64,000 nt of DNA from Tetrapyrgos nigripes (Eukaryota > Basidiomycota > Agaricomycetes > Agaricales > Campanellaceae), in contig JAACJM010000010.1 in NCBI GenBank assembly GCA_013368315.1, positions 930,001-994,000 on the forward strand, in the 5' to 3' direction. The position numbers and the translations under genes are program-made. Shown here one piece after another: positions 12,923 to 23,700 of this stretch (the first letter of the stretch is position 1; the number at the start of each line of letters is the position of its first letter). Under the pieces are notes generated by a model. The model saw nothing but the letters and a program-made list of their open reading frames with translations, had not been told where the DNA came from and made no database searches.

Positions 12923-15405
12923 CTACAACACTCCCTTGATTATGTCCGCCGCCTGGGTCACAAACAGGAAATCAGCAAGAGTTAAGAAAACACGGAAAAG
13001 GAAACAAACTCTTTCAGCTAAGGCATATACAGTTGCCTGAATATGCGCACCGATCTGGACAGGAATAATCGAAGCGTCAATCTGAAAAACAAAGAATGTT
13101 CAATAACCAAGATTGCAAGAATAATACAACACTTACGACTCTCAGATTCTCCGTCCCATAAACAGTGCATTTCGAATCCACTACACCACCTTCTTCTTGA
13201 GGGAACATGGAAGCTGTTCCAACAGGGTGGAAGACCGTCGCAACAGTATTCTTAATATACTCTTCTAGCTCTTCGTCGGACTGCATCTTTTCTCCCGGAA
13301 TAACCTCTTTGAGGAGATAGTCCTTCAACACCTCCGTTTTAATGACTTTCCTTGAAAACCTAAGAGCTGAAACGAGCAGAGCTCGGTCGACCTTGTTATC
13401 GAGGAAGCTCCCATCGATAGCAGGTGGTTTGAGAGGATCTGCGGACGAAATGTGCACCGTTCCTCGGGCAAGTGGGTGCATGAGAGCCATGAAGATGGAG
13501 AAGTAACGCTTGCCAGGTTCTGGAACGTGGCCTGCGGTGGGTACGAAAGCCGGCACTTGAACAATCCTGAAGAATTTCCATTAATGACCGAAGGAACAGG
13601 TAGCGTGTAAAAAGACATACTCTAACTGTGGTACCTCGTCATGACTTAACCATTCCTTTTCCAGTCTGATGGTCTTGGTCATGCCTGCGAGACCATCCGC
13701 TTCTCGGTCAATGGTAGGGTCTTCGGCAGCCTTCTTGATTGCTTCTACGTCTGCGAAAAATTTCGTGGGCAAGAAAGCGTAGGCGATAGAAGAGACAGCA
13801 GAGAATATCCCTTCTTTCTTAGTCTCGCTGATAGAGAATAGAATTCAGCTGCAGTATCCCATAAAGACTCAACATTCACGTACTAGAGTTGCCACTCGGC
13901 ACCAGCACGGACAGGATCATTTGCTAGAACGTCCATGGACTCGTATTCAGGGTTCATCTCAGCGACGAAAGCAGTGGACAAATGATCCTGGCAGTTGGCA
14001 CCTACGCCAGGGAGATCCTGCAGGACAGGAATGTCATGGGCTTGTAGGATTTTAGGGTCGCCGATACCTGCGGGACACTAAAAATTACGATAGAAAAACA
14101 CTGAGAAGGCACATACCAGAAAGCTCTAGCAACTGAGGAGTTTGATATGTTCCCGCAGATACAATTACCTCCTTCTTGGCTTCGACAGTCTTGGTTATGG
14201 CGTCCTGAACATATTCCACACCAGTGGCGACCAGTTTTCCGGACGATCCTTTGCTAAACAGCACTTTGGTGACTTGAGCAAGTTTGATGGCTGTGAGATT
14301 TGGCCTGTCTTTGACGGGCTCATAGTAGGCCTGCGATCGGAATAAAAATCATCAATTAAGGGTGAACGGTTGTCTTCCAACGCAAACATTTACCGAAACA
14401 GAAGAGCTCCTGGTAGCCGTCTTGGGATCGATGGCTCCCGTGCCTGTACCGGTCCCAGCGCAGTTACCGTTACTCTAATTCAAGAGTAAGCAATCATTCA
14501 ACGTTTTGTCTGAAAACAACTCACGCTGTCGTACTGATGGGAAACGCCTAAGGACTTCATGGCTTCATAATACGGCATATGATGCTCGCTTATCCAGCTT
14601 GGCAGGATTCGATGTAAAGGGCCTTCAGTGCCATACGCTTCGGGGTCGGGCTTGAATGCGTGTTTGGCGGCTGATGCAGGATCAGCTGAGAAGGTCTCGG
14701 ACTATATATGTTCAGAAGGAGTAAAGACAATTGGACGAGAAGAAGGGACCCACTTTTCTAAAATATTTCAAATAGTTGGACCAGTTCCATCCAGAACCTC
14801 CGAGGCTTTCCATAGCTGGTAGGAAAGAGTCGGTTATCTTATAGGCAACTAAAGAACATCGACTGACCATCGTATTCGGATTTAGATGCCCTTCCTAGGG
14901 TCATGAAGTTGAGCTTCCGAATTGTTAACCATAAGAACCTGGTCCCCGAATGATATAGTATATACTCACGACGGAGGATCCCCCAAGTCCCTTACCTCTG
15001 GACAAGAACGCGCGCGTCAGCATGTGGACCGAGACATGTTTCGTTAGCGAACCTTGGCAAGTAGATAGATCGATTGTTCACATTGGTCTGGGGTGTACTG
15101 GTAAACTCTTCAGCAAGTCTGTCAAATATCTAGTGCGCGCTTCTACACACCTGAAAAACGTCCAATCGATTTCGGGCTTTGTAAGGTTTTTCGTGAAGAA
15201 GCCTGTGGCAAACTTCAGCTGTATAGTGCATGTGAGCTGATCCCGGAAACTGACCTGGAATGAGGGTATCAGGCCAGTGAGCGACATCCCCGCCAGCCTC
15301 AACGACCGCGACGGTGACATTGGGGTCCTCGGATAGACGGCTGGCAGTAACCAAACCAGCCGTGCCGCCTCCGACTATAACGTAGTCAAAACTCTGAGTG
15401 GACAT
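12923..15405 (-). CDS. GMC (glucose-methanol-choline) oxidoreductase
   Basis: Fourteen exons: complement(12923..12952, 13010..13081, 13137..13566, 13621..13827, 13884..14067, 14117..14330, 14394..14474, 14525..14701, 14754..14815, 14868..14913, 14970..14997, 15053..15097, 15151..15202, 15255..15405); 592 residues, a normal GMC length. Features: N-terminal FAD-binding [10 protein letters not shown], the GMC signature [34 protein letters not shown], and a C-terminal HPVGTASM plus DASIIP..GAHIQAT segment. The two histidines in those last motifs are the expected catalytic pair. These flavoenzymes oxidise alcohols or sugars, many reducing O2 to H2O2. There is no signal peptide, so the enzyme is probably intracellular or peroxisomal (no clear PTS1 in the C-terminal DIIKGVL). 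Substrate cannot be told from sequence. Divergent from MED1 with 166 bp between starts. Confidence 0.93.
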
Positions 15406-15571
15406 GAAGAGGGAAAGTTGCGGTTGAAGAATAAAGCATCTTCCACTTTCTTATACCCGAAACTCGCTGATTTTTTGTCTGATATGATCGAATTGGAAAT
15501 GGACGTTGACCGAGCGAAGCGTGACTGGCGCGACGCGCTTGTTTTACTATCTCTGGCATCTGCTACTAATC

Positions 15572-17946
15572 ATGAACGCCATACCCGAGACTCTGCTCTC
15601 CACCGTCCAGAACCTAAAATCTCATGACCGTCTCGCTGCTCATGTCACCCATCCCTTCGCAGCCTCAGCAGAGACCTCGTGCAATGCTCTCCAGGACATA
15701 ATCCAGACCACTGACCAAGTCGCCGGGGCACTCAACCACTACCTCGCCACTAATTTCACAAATACAAAGCTCGTGTCTCTTCTCCGACAGCAAGCTGGTC
15801 TTTCCCATGATTTTCATCTCGTCAGAATACTCCTCTTCCGTTCGCTGACCAGCACAATTGACTCACAACTTAGTCAGATCAAAACGTTCAGCAAACGATA
15901 AACGCTTTGCGAAAATGTTCCCGGACCAATTATGGCGAAAATATACCTTTGGACCGTAACATCCTCGTCGAATGGTGCGCTTCACGATTTCAGGTCTGGG
16001 GCGCTTTGGTTGGAATGGAAACTTTTCAAGAGGAACGTCCAGAAGGCGTCAATTATGTTTTCGGCGGAAAGGTCATAGTCATCGACGTTGACCTGCTGAT
16101 TGACCGCTCAAATTCTCTGAATCCATCCATTTCCGTTTCCAGTGTGAAAACGTCTTACGCCATATCTCCAGAACCCGAATCGTCAACGAATGGATCAGTT
16201 GCTTTAGACGCTTTCTTAAAGGACAGCTTTCAACGCTATTTTACCCAGGTTCAGTGTCCAGAAGATGTGCGTGATCCCCTGGAAACAGCCAGATTGGCTA
16301 GCATCATTGGCGAACATCTCCGTTATCTGGTCATGTTGGACAAATTGGCAGAACAAAAAGAAGATGGTGGGGTGAGGTGGTTTGTGGATGTCAATGATTT
16401 ATGCAATGTTGTAGAGGGGTTCTCGAAAAGTGAAGCTCAGGCCGTAGCCTCGTATGTCATATTCATTCTTCATCTCGTCTCATACTCATGGTGTCTAGTT
16501 CCCTTTCCCTTCAGACTGCACCTCTAGACATATATCTGCTTCGGGGACACACCCTTCCGCTTCCCTATCTGACTTCTCCCTCCCTCTCCTTCCTGACGTA
16601 CATCTCTCCTCTGGTCTACCTTTCGCTCCTGCGCTCTGGGCGTGAACCTGAGTCTCAGCTCGACAACAATGTCAACTTACCCAAGTTTGACATTCCGATG
16701 TCTCACATACGGCATCATGTCGCTTCACTCCCTAAAGGCGTCACAGTCGCAACTCTCACCTTATCCAAGCGCATGGAAACACATCTTTTTCCTGCTTCCA
16801 TGTCCATGCCCACCCTAACGACAAGACCAACCTTCCCGCTCGTTCCAGGAGAGTTCGAGTTGGAACACGTATTTCCTAGCCTAGCAGACGTAGCTCCTGT
16901 TACTCTTGACTCGAGTGAAGCTCCTGGCCGACAGTTCTGGATGTTGGACTTTACACACGGAGGGAAATCTCTAGGTGTTGTCATGAGCCAATCAAAGATG
17001 AGAGAGATTGAACTGGTCATCAATCCTCTGAGTAGCATGGAGTCTTTGAACTCGGTTGGAATGATGTCGTATGGGACTGGAAGCTGGCTAGCTCTTTTGG
17101 TGAGTGGGACGTGGCTTTATGGATATCGATCACTGAATAATTTTCAATCCAGCTCAACCCGCCAGATCCCATCTCCTCTGAGCGGTACACTGCGTTATAT
17201 GTGAGAACAGAGCTGTATCCTAAAACTTCTGACTGGCTCAACAATCCCTAGACTTCACCTACGGGTGCTCATCCCCCTCTGCAACTACATCTCACGGCTC
17301 CTGAAGAACCTGGTTTCATGCTCCAAAAGGTACCAGTGCATAGTATGAGAGAAGTATGGGGAGTGTTGGAGGTGGAGACTCTTGCTTTAATCTGTTACGC
17401 TGAAACTCAACGTAAATCTCAAGGTGGTCCGTGAACAATGCTGGCTCAATGAAACCCTTTCTTCATGCAAATGGACGACTGAAGGCCTCAAAATTGGACC
17501 AGAACAACCCGAGGGAGAGGATCAAGCTACTGAAGAAGAATTAGAAGCAATGCTATCAGGTACCGCATTTCTTAGCGTCTGCGTGGACATTAATTGACTT
17601 CTTGCACTCAGGGACGATGATTCCCCGCAAAATCCCCGTAAACGTATCTGTCCCTCTCAACAGCAGTAGTCCCGAACCCATTTTCGAAGCCCCTGGTCTT
17701 GATTCTATGTCTGTGTCCGTTAATAGACGCAGACCTAGGGTTGTCATGACTTCTCCCGAACGTCCTCCCATATCAGGTTTGGTAGAGATTTCGGTGGCGT
17801 ATGATGAAACGAAACCTCGAGGGATAAGCGTTGAGGTCAATGGAGCGATGGGTGTCGACTTTACACCAGAGGCTTTGGAAGAGATATGTCGTCGTGGGGG
17901 AACCTTCGGCCTGTCGGGGCGTGTTTGGGCAAGTTCAACTGTCTAG
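15572..17946 (+). CDS. MED1: Mediator complex subunit 1-like protein
   Basis: Exons 15572..15820, 15874..16451, 16499..17099, 17153..17200, 17252..17371, 17424..17559, 17612..17946; 688 residues. The order of segments resembles fungal Med1: an N-terminal helical region, VEWCASRFQVWG, a GKVIVIDVDLLID strand, LRYLVMLDKLAE, WFVDVNDLCNVVE, and later FWMLDFTHGGKSLGVVMSQ. Med1 belongs to the Mediator middle module, which bridges activators and RNA polymerase II. The family is weakly conserved, so the call rests on overall architecture rather than a catalytic motif. An in-frame upstream ATG exists at 15506. The 3' exon ends in a plausible stop, but an additional terminal intron cannot be excluded. 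Confidence 0.7.
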
Positions 17947-18322
17947 TATTCTTGAACGTGAATGTTTGTATCTTTTGGCAACATAATTTTTTGGTTTGGG
18001 ATACCCTCGTCGAGGTGAAGAAACGTGCGTATATTGACAGAGATCGAAATCTACATTCCTCTCGATTCAAAGTACAAGACACGAATGTCCGAACGCCGTT
18101 AAGAAGGGCTTCTTCATTTTGACTAGTCATCGTCAATATCAGATTGTGGAACAAAACGATGCCATCCATTATAATTAGAAGCGATAGAATTCGAAGCTCC
18201 CGTCATGTCCAAGAATAATCTCGTATGACTGATCAGACGGGCTCGAACGGGGTCTCGAGATGGAATAAATACCACTAAGAAGGCTAGTAGATGCCCCACC
18301 AACTCGATCCCAGTCCAAGAGT
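17947..18322. other. Intergenic region between MED1 and the FAD monooxygenase
   Basis: 376 bp between a stop and the next start on the same strand. It should hold one 3' end and one promoter. Nothing else is seen except the start of a 21-nt tandem repeat at its right end. Confidence 0.6.
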
Positions 18323-18350
18323 ATGTCTTCCCAGTCCAAGAGCATGTCTT
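18309..18350 (+). repeat. 21-nt tandem duplication over the monooxygenase start codon
   Basis: Two copies of a 21-nt unit lie head to tail at 18309..18329 and 18330..18350; they differ at one base. Each copy carries an in-frame ATG (18323 and 18344), so the N-terminus repeats the residues MSSQSKS. Confidence 0.85.
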
Positions 18351-19897
18351 CCCAAACCAAAGTAATCATCGTAGGTGAGATCGAACACATAAATAATCTG
18401 ATCCATTGCATGCATACTATGCGACAATCACAGGCGCAGGAGTTGCAGGTCCAGTACTGGGCATGTTCCTCAAATCGAAAGGATACCAAGTTGTCATTTA
18501 TGAGAGAATCAAGCGTAACTCGGATGGTGGTTTGAGTCTCATGTACGTGTTGGGAGTAATTGAAATTGCAAGTATACTAAACACTATGCAGGATTCAGCC
18601 GAACGGCTTTCGTGTCCTCTCCCTCCTCCCTGGCATCGTTGACAAACTTCCAGGCAAACAAATCAATCGAATGTCACTCCTCAGCACCGTTCCCGGGGAC
18701 GAAGGCGAAATCTCCGAAATTGATGTCGAAGGTGGACTCGGGGTCGGCGTCAGAAGACACGAATTTCTAGCTCTCCTCCAACAAAATGCTTTAGATTCAG
18801 GCGTCGAAATCTACTGGGAAAGCAAAGTTGTTGATGTCCAGTCGCAGGCTGAATCGGTGGTGGTGACGCTTGAAAATGGAAAAACTGATGTTGCGAGTTT
18901 TGTAGTTGGATGTGATGGTTTGCACAGTAACACTCGGATAGCTCTATTTGGGGAGGAGGAGGCGAGTTTTACGGGCCTTGCGCAGGTGAGTGTCAATGGT
19001 TGTAATTTTTGGAAATGAAAGAAAACATGGAAGCTGAGACTGGTGTATTCGTTACTATAGATGGGCGGGACCACAACCCTAGAGGAACCATTGACCAAAG
19101 TACCTACTATGATCAATTTTTTCGGGGAAGGTGCCCACATCATCACGTATGCTGTTGACGACCATAACAAGTATTCATGGGCGTAAGTCTTTTGTTAGAT
19201 AGACAGCGACTCGCAGCGCTAAAGAAAACGAACACAGTATCACTCGACAAGAGCCAGAGACTAAGGAAGGATGGCGAGCAGTCGACGACTCTCTGCTTGA
19301 TCAAATGAGACAAGATCCCTGTTCACAATGGGGAATGGGTGCTGGTGAATTGGTCAGGAAGGCTCAAAAGATCATCAAGGTGAGCGTACCGATTCATTGA
19401 CTCGGAGTACACAGTCTCAACATGGCACCAGTACGGATTGTACGACCGTCCAGAGCTGAAGACATGGTATAAAGGCAGAGTAGTCCTCCTGGGGGATAGT
19501 GCTCATCCCACAAGTCCCGTACGTAGTGCCATCTATGTTAACTCGATGGTTTGGCCTTTAATTCCTCGAATAGCATCTTGGACAAGGAGCCAACCAGGCA
19601 TTTGAAGACATCTATCATCTTGTCCGCGTCTTAATCAAGTACAATCCGGAAGCTGCGTCACCCTCCACAGAAACCCTAGAAGCTATTTTTCAAGAATACG
19701 AAAGAATCCGGATACCTCGATCTGCAGCTCTGGTGAAAGGGGCACGTAGGATGGGAGAAAGTCGTGTCGTGATTGGACATGAAGCTTCCATTCAGCGCAA
19801 TGCTCAGCTCAGAGATTACTATAAAGAACACGGGTTACCATGGGAAGGTTTTAGTGTTCTGACCAAGGGACCATACGAGGGAGAAAGCGAGATTTGA
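18323..19897 (+). CDS. FAD-dependent aromatic-ring monooxygenase (UbiH/salicylate hydroxylase type)
   Basis: Exons 18323..18374, 18434..18542, 18592..18985, 19061..19182, 19238..19379, 19432..19518, 19574..19897; 409 residues, typical for single-domain group A flavin monooxygenases. Motifs: GAGVAGPVLG Rossmann loop with the ER end of the dinucleotide fold (VVIYER), the DG motif in VVGCDGLHSNTR, and the GDSAHP flavin-ribityl motif in VVLLGDSAHPTSP. Such enzymes hydroxylate aromatic or polyketide substrates using NAD(P)H and O2. No signal peptide or membrane helix is evident. No biosynthetic core gene is nearby, so a role in aromatic catabolism or detoxification is more likely than a secondary-metabolite cluster, as inference. 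Start could be either ATG of the 21-nt duplication. Confidence 0.92.
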
Positions 19898-20032
19898 GAA
19901 GGGTGGTGTATTGCTCAGTATTCTTTGTACAAGACTGTTCCCAGAAAGAAACAACCACGCAGATAGCTATTGCATTACTACACGTCTATTATAGTGCGTC
20001 AGATTCAGATTGAAATGACGAAAAGATACAAG

Positions 20033-20626
20033 TTACCAACCCTTATCCCTATCAGCAAGAGCCTTTATCTCTGCGAAACGAGAGCGAAGGACTACAGTAA
20101 TTTGCGAATATAATTCGACAAATTTGAGCTCGTTCCGTCTCTGAAGGATTGCCTCGATATCGGATTTGGCTTTTTGTAAAATTGCTGCAGCCTCATCCTT
20201 GTGCTCTTTCATAATTGACTCCACCGGTTTGAAGAGCGCTGTCACCGCAGAGGCAGCTCCAGGGATTGCAGACACAGCGTCGCGTATGGAGTCGAGGACA
20301 TCATTCGCTGCAGGCTGTGCGTTTGTTATTGTCGTTCCAATGAAAGTATGAGCGTTTTGAGCAGCGACTACGGCTTGGTCTTTGAGTTGTTTGGCAGCTT
20401 CTACAGTCTTTTTGAGACCAGAAGATTGGTACCAGAGATAGCCTATATTCTTTGAGAACAGCGTCTAGCCTGCGGAACGGGCTGACCTACCACCACCGAT
20501 GATGACACATGGAAGTGCAAGACGAAGCAGAGTGAAAGTGTTTCGAGAAATGAAACCCTGACGAGACTGGGAGTTTGTTCGGACGATTATCCTCGCTGCT
20601 CTTGAGGATCTGAACAGAGGTGACAT
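20033..20626 (-). CDS. Small probable mitochondrial membrane protein, function unknown
   Basis: Exons complement(20033..20442, 20491..20626); 181 residues. The N-terminus is Arg/Ser-rich without acidic residues (FRSSRAARIIVRTNSQSR), as in a mitochondrial presequence, followed by a short hydrophobic segment (LLRLALPCVIIGG). The rest is amphipathic helix rich in Ala, Lys and Glu (VEAAKQLKDQAVVAAQNA; EAAAILQKAKSDIEAILQ), resembling apolipoprotein-like or MICOS-type helical tails. I do not recognise a family. The start faces the MED12 start with 161 bp between them. Confidence 0.7.
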
Positions 20627-20787
20627 TGCTGGACCTTGAGCGCTTGAGCTTTGAAGTTGCTTTAATACTAAATAAAGGGATGTTGCCAGTACGCGTACTC
20701 GGAAGAAGAGAAGCAAATTGAATTACGTTCTCCTTCAGGCTATGCTTCTCGACCTCGACCACTACTTCAACTTGTCTCCAGTCTGTC

Positions 20788-23700
20788 ATGTCTGAACAAG
20801 GAGACCGTAGTAATCCTCTTCCTCCTCCGGTCTATGAATCCTATCCTCCAAACTGGCTTCCTCTATCCCACAAGCATGCCGATATTGGTACACTCTTCCA
20901 GTGGCTTCATTTCTTTCAATTCTCATCTAGTCACCCAACAGGATACCCCGGCTTTTTTCCGCCACGGCCAGGTCAAGATGAAGATGTTCTTTCCGAGTAT
21001 AATGTGAAGAATGGATATCAACTGCCCAGCGCTATCTCAGTGTGTAGCCCTTCCTCAATATACACCAATGCACTCATTTAATTCAACCAGGCAGAAACCT
21101 ATAGCTCTCAGTCTTCGATTAGCGAGAATCTCCGGTCGTCGGCCACCCTATCCAAGCTTGAGGAGTTGATGAATGAAGTGTTCTCTAGACGTGCTAAGCA
21201 AATACCACCCATCCCGTGAGTTGTATATATCATTTCATTCGCTTCTTTTTCTAACCAGGCATCATAGTGCTTCCACCTTCCGCATACCACCTAGAATTAC
21301 CCAAAATGATGCCAAAAGGCAAGCCTGGTTTGATGACCTCGCCAACCCCGATGTTCCTCTCCACAAACTTGGCAAGAATGTACCACACGGCGCAAAGGGC
21401 GCTGATCTTCTTGACCTCCTTCATTTCAAGGACGTGTCAATTCCTCGGGCTGTGTGGTTTCTGCGTGTTTTCGGTGCCAACGAAACTGTAAACACTCTAT
21501 ATGCTTCTAGTACAGATGCTAACAAGTTTCCAGGCCGGATTGAGGAACAAACCATCTTACAATCCTACCCAATACAGCACAGAGTGGACAAATGTCGTTA
21601 CTGTTCATTTGAGAAAACAGTTGCAAGATATCGCTCTACCGAGTGCTCCACGAGCAGGTGTTAATATCAAACAAACCTTCAAAGGTGTATTGGCTGACTC
21701 GGAAGCGAGAGGGAAATGGGTATCTCGTTTTTCATACTGGTGCGTGTTCTACATCGTAGCGTTGTCTTTGGTTTCACTCATTTCCTCCTCAGCCTCAGAC
21801 TTTTACGAGCGTTCTATTCGGAAGGGCTCATTAATAGGAGAGCGTTTTTCGTGTGGATTGTCAATCAAATGCACAGTTGCAATCTTGCGCAAGCTGGTTT
21901 TTTAACAAGACTAGCGGACGAATACTTTGATGGCATGTCAGGGTCCCGGCCCCTTACCCATTCATTCGCTGAAGCTAGCCTCAACAAACTATCCGAGGTG
22001 AGTAGCATGGCCACTGTAAGTATGACATGCTCTAACGTTCTTGTAGATACACACGACCACGGCGAGGGAGTATCTATATGACACCGAAGCACTGTTGAAG
22101 ATACTACTGCAGCGAATTTGCATTGCATTGCCAGACGTCTTCGTCAGTCCAAGACTATGGATGACTTATTCTGAGCTACTCACCGACGTCATTGTCCACC
22201 ATTCCACGGATCCCAACGAAGAAGACAATGCACAACTCGTATCACAAGTTCTATGGCGCAACTTTGCAGATATCAAGAAACGGAATGAGACCATGCTATT
22301 CCGAAATCTACCGTCTCTAGTCTCTGTCCGCCTTGGGTCTGCAGTCTCTGATGTAGAAGTGAGTGTCCTTCAATAGTCAGCCTCATTCATCAGAGACTGA
22401 ATTTTCCTCTCTCCAGCTTCTGAACTCCATTTCATCCGAAACCGACGTAGTAAACCTCCCTTTCTTTCCCGTATCTGTTGAGAACTGGTCGGGCATACCT
22501 GAGAAGCTCGACAGCTTGCTCACATGGAGTGTCACGCCCGTCCAGTTCGGGGATCATCGCCCTTACGTCGCTGTGACGCTTATTCGCGATTGGAGAGCTC
22601 GAGCCGGGGATCGTGCTAATCGTCGTGACATTACCCCTCCAGACGAATTTCTCCAAGACCAGCTTTTTGACTGGCTTGATTCTTCAAGTGTTGCTGCTGA
22701 ACCCGATAATATAAGGGCCGTCGCTATGCTGTATGGCAAACTTGTCAAGCATGAACTTTTTTCACCGGCCAAATATATACAGCGTCTCATTGCGAGGGGA
22801 GAACCTGGGTTGTCATTCACTCAAGTATGTCCTAAACGCATCCTGGTGTGTTCCGCGTTCATTTATTCATATCTGTATACCCATAGGAGAAGGGCTCAAG
22901 ACACCGCAACTTTCTGCGTTGGATACCATTGCATGATTCACCACTTGCCTTGATCAATCAGCGTAAAGTCACTCTGTATGGCTTTCAACCCGAAACCCCA
23001 GAAGACTTGAATGAACGCAATATTCGTAAAGAAATCAGAACAGTGCTTCCAGAGTTGTTTGGTGGTTAGTAACCGTTCTTGCTTCAACGACGAAGACTCG
23101 TTACTTACTTTGTTACCTAGGTGAATGCCCTACAACATTTCCTTCGGCCGCTTCACTCCAAGACAACTGTAAGCTGCTACTTCAAGCATCTAGATATGAG
23201 CAGACTCGGATATTCAAAACTTGGTTGATGAAAGTTTTCCGCAAGGTCATCTCAAGGTGAGCTCGGACAAATCTTACCACCTGTGTACTCACATCCCGCC
23301 CTAACAGTAAATCATCAGATGCGACCCACTTCAGTCTGCTCAGGCCATACTGCGTCGTAACTGAGCTGATGGCGCTAACTAAATGTTTCGTTTCGATGCT
23401 TGAAGTGAGTGAGATGTCCTGAAAACTAATTATTCTCTCTTATATGCCTAATAGTTAACTATCTACATTCTTGGTCAATGCTCAAGTGTTGATTTACTGA
23501 GCGTCATCATTGACACATTCCGCCGATATGCTGTCATCTGGGCATCCATGAATTCGATAGGAGAGATTGTCTGCGCTCTCAATGAATCTCGACGTCAATG
23601 GGAAATCAAGTCTCGACCCCTACTGGCTCTGTTAGTCGAATTTGACCATGGAAGGTATCTGAGCGAGTCTGCTCGAGAAGAGATTCTGGCAGATATTCAC

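Noticed and set aside
12923..19897. A secondary-metabolite cluster from the GMC oxidoreductase and FAD monooxygenase
   Set aside because: No polyketide synthase, NRPS, terpene cyclase or similar core gene is present, and a Mediator gene lies between the two enzymes.
20487..20789. Open frame opposite the MED12 start
   Set aside because: It reads through the first intron and a different frame of the small mitochondrial-type gene; the two-exon model gives a coherent presequence and helix.
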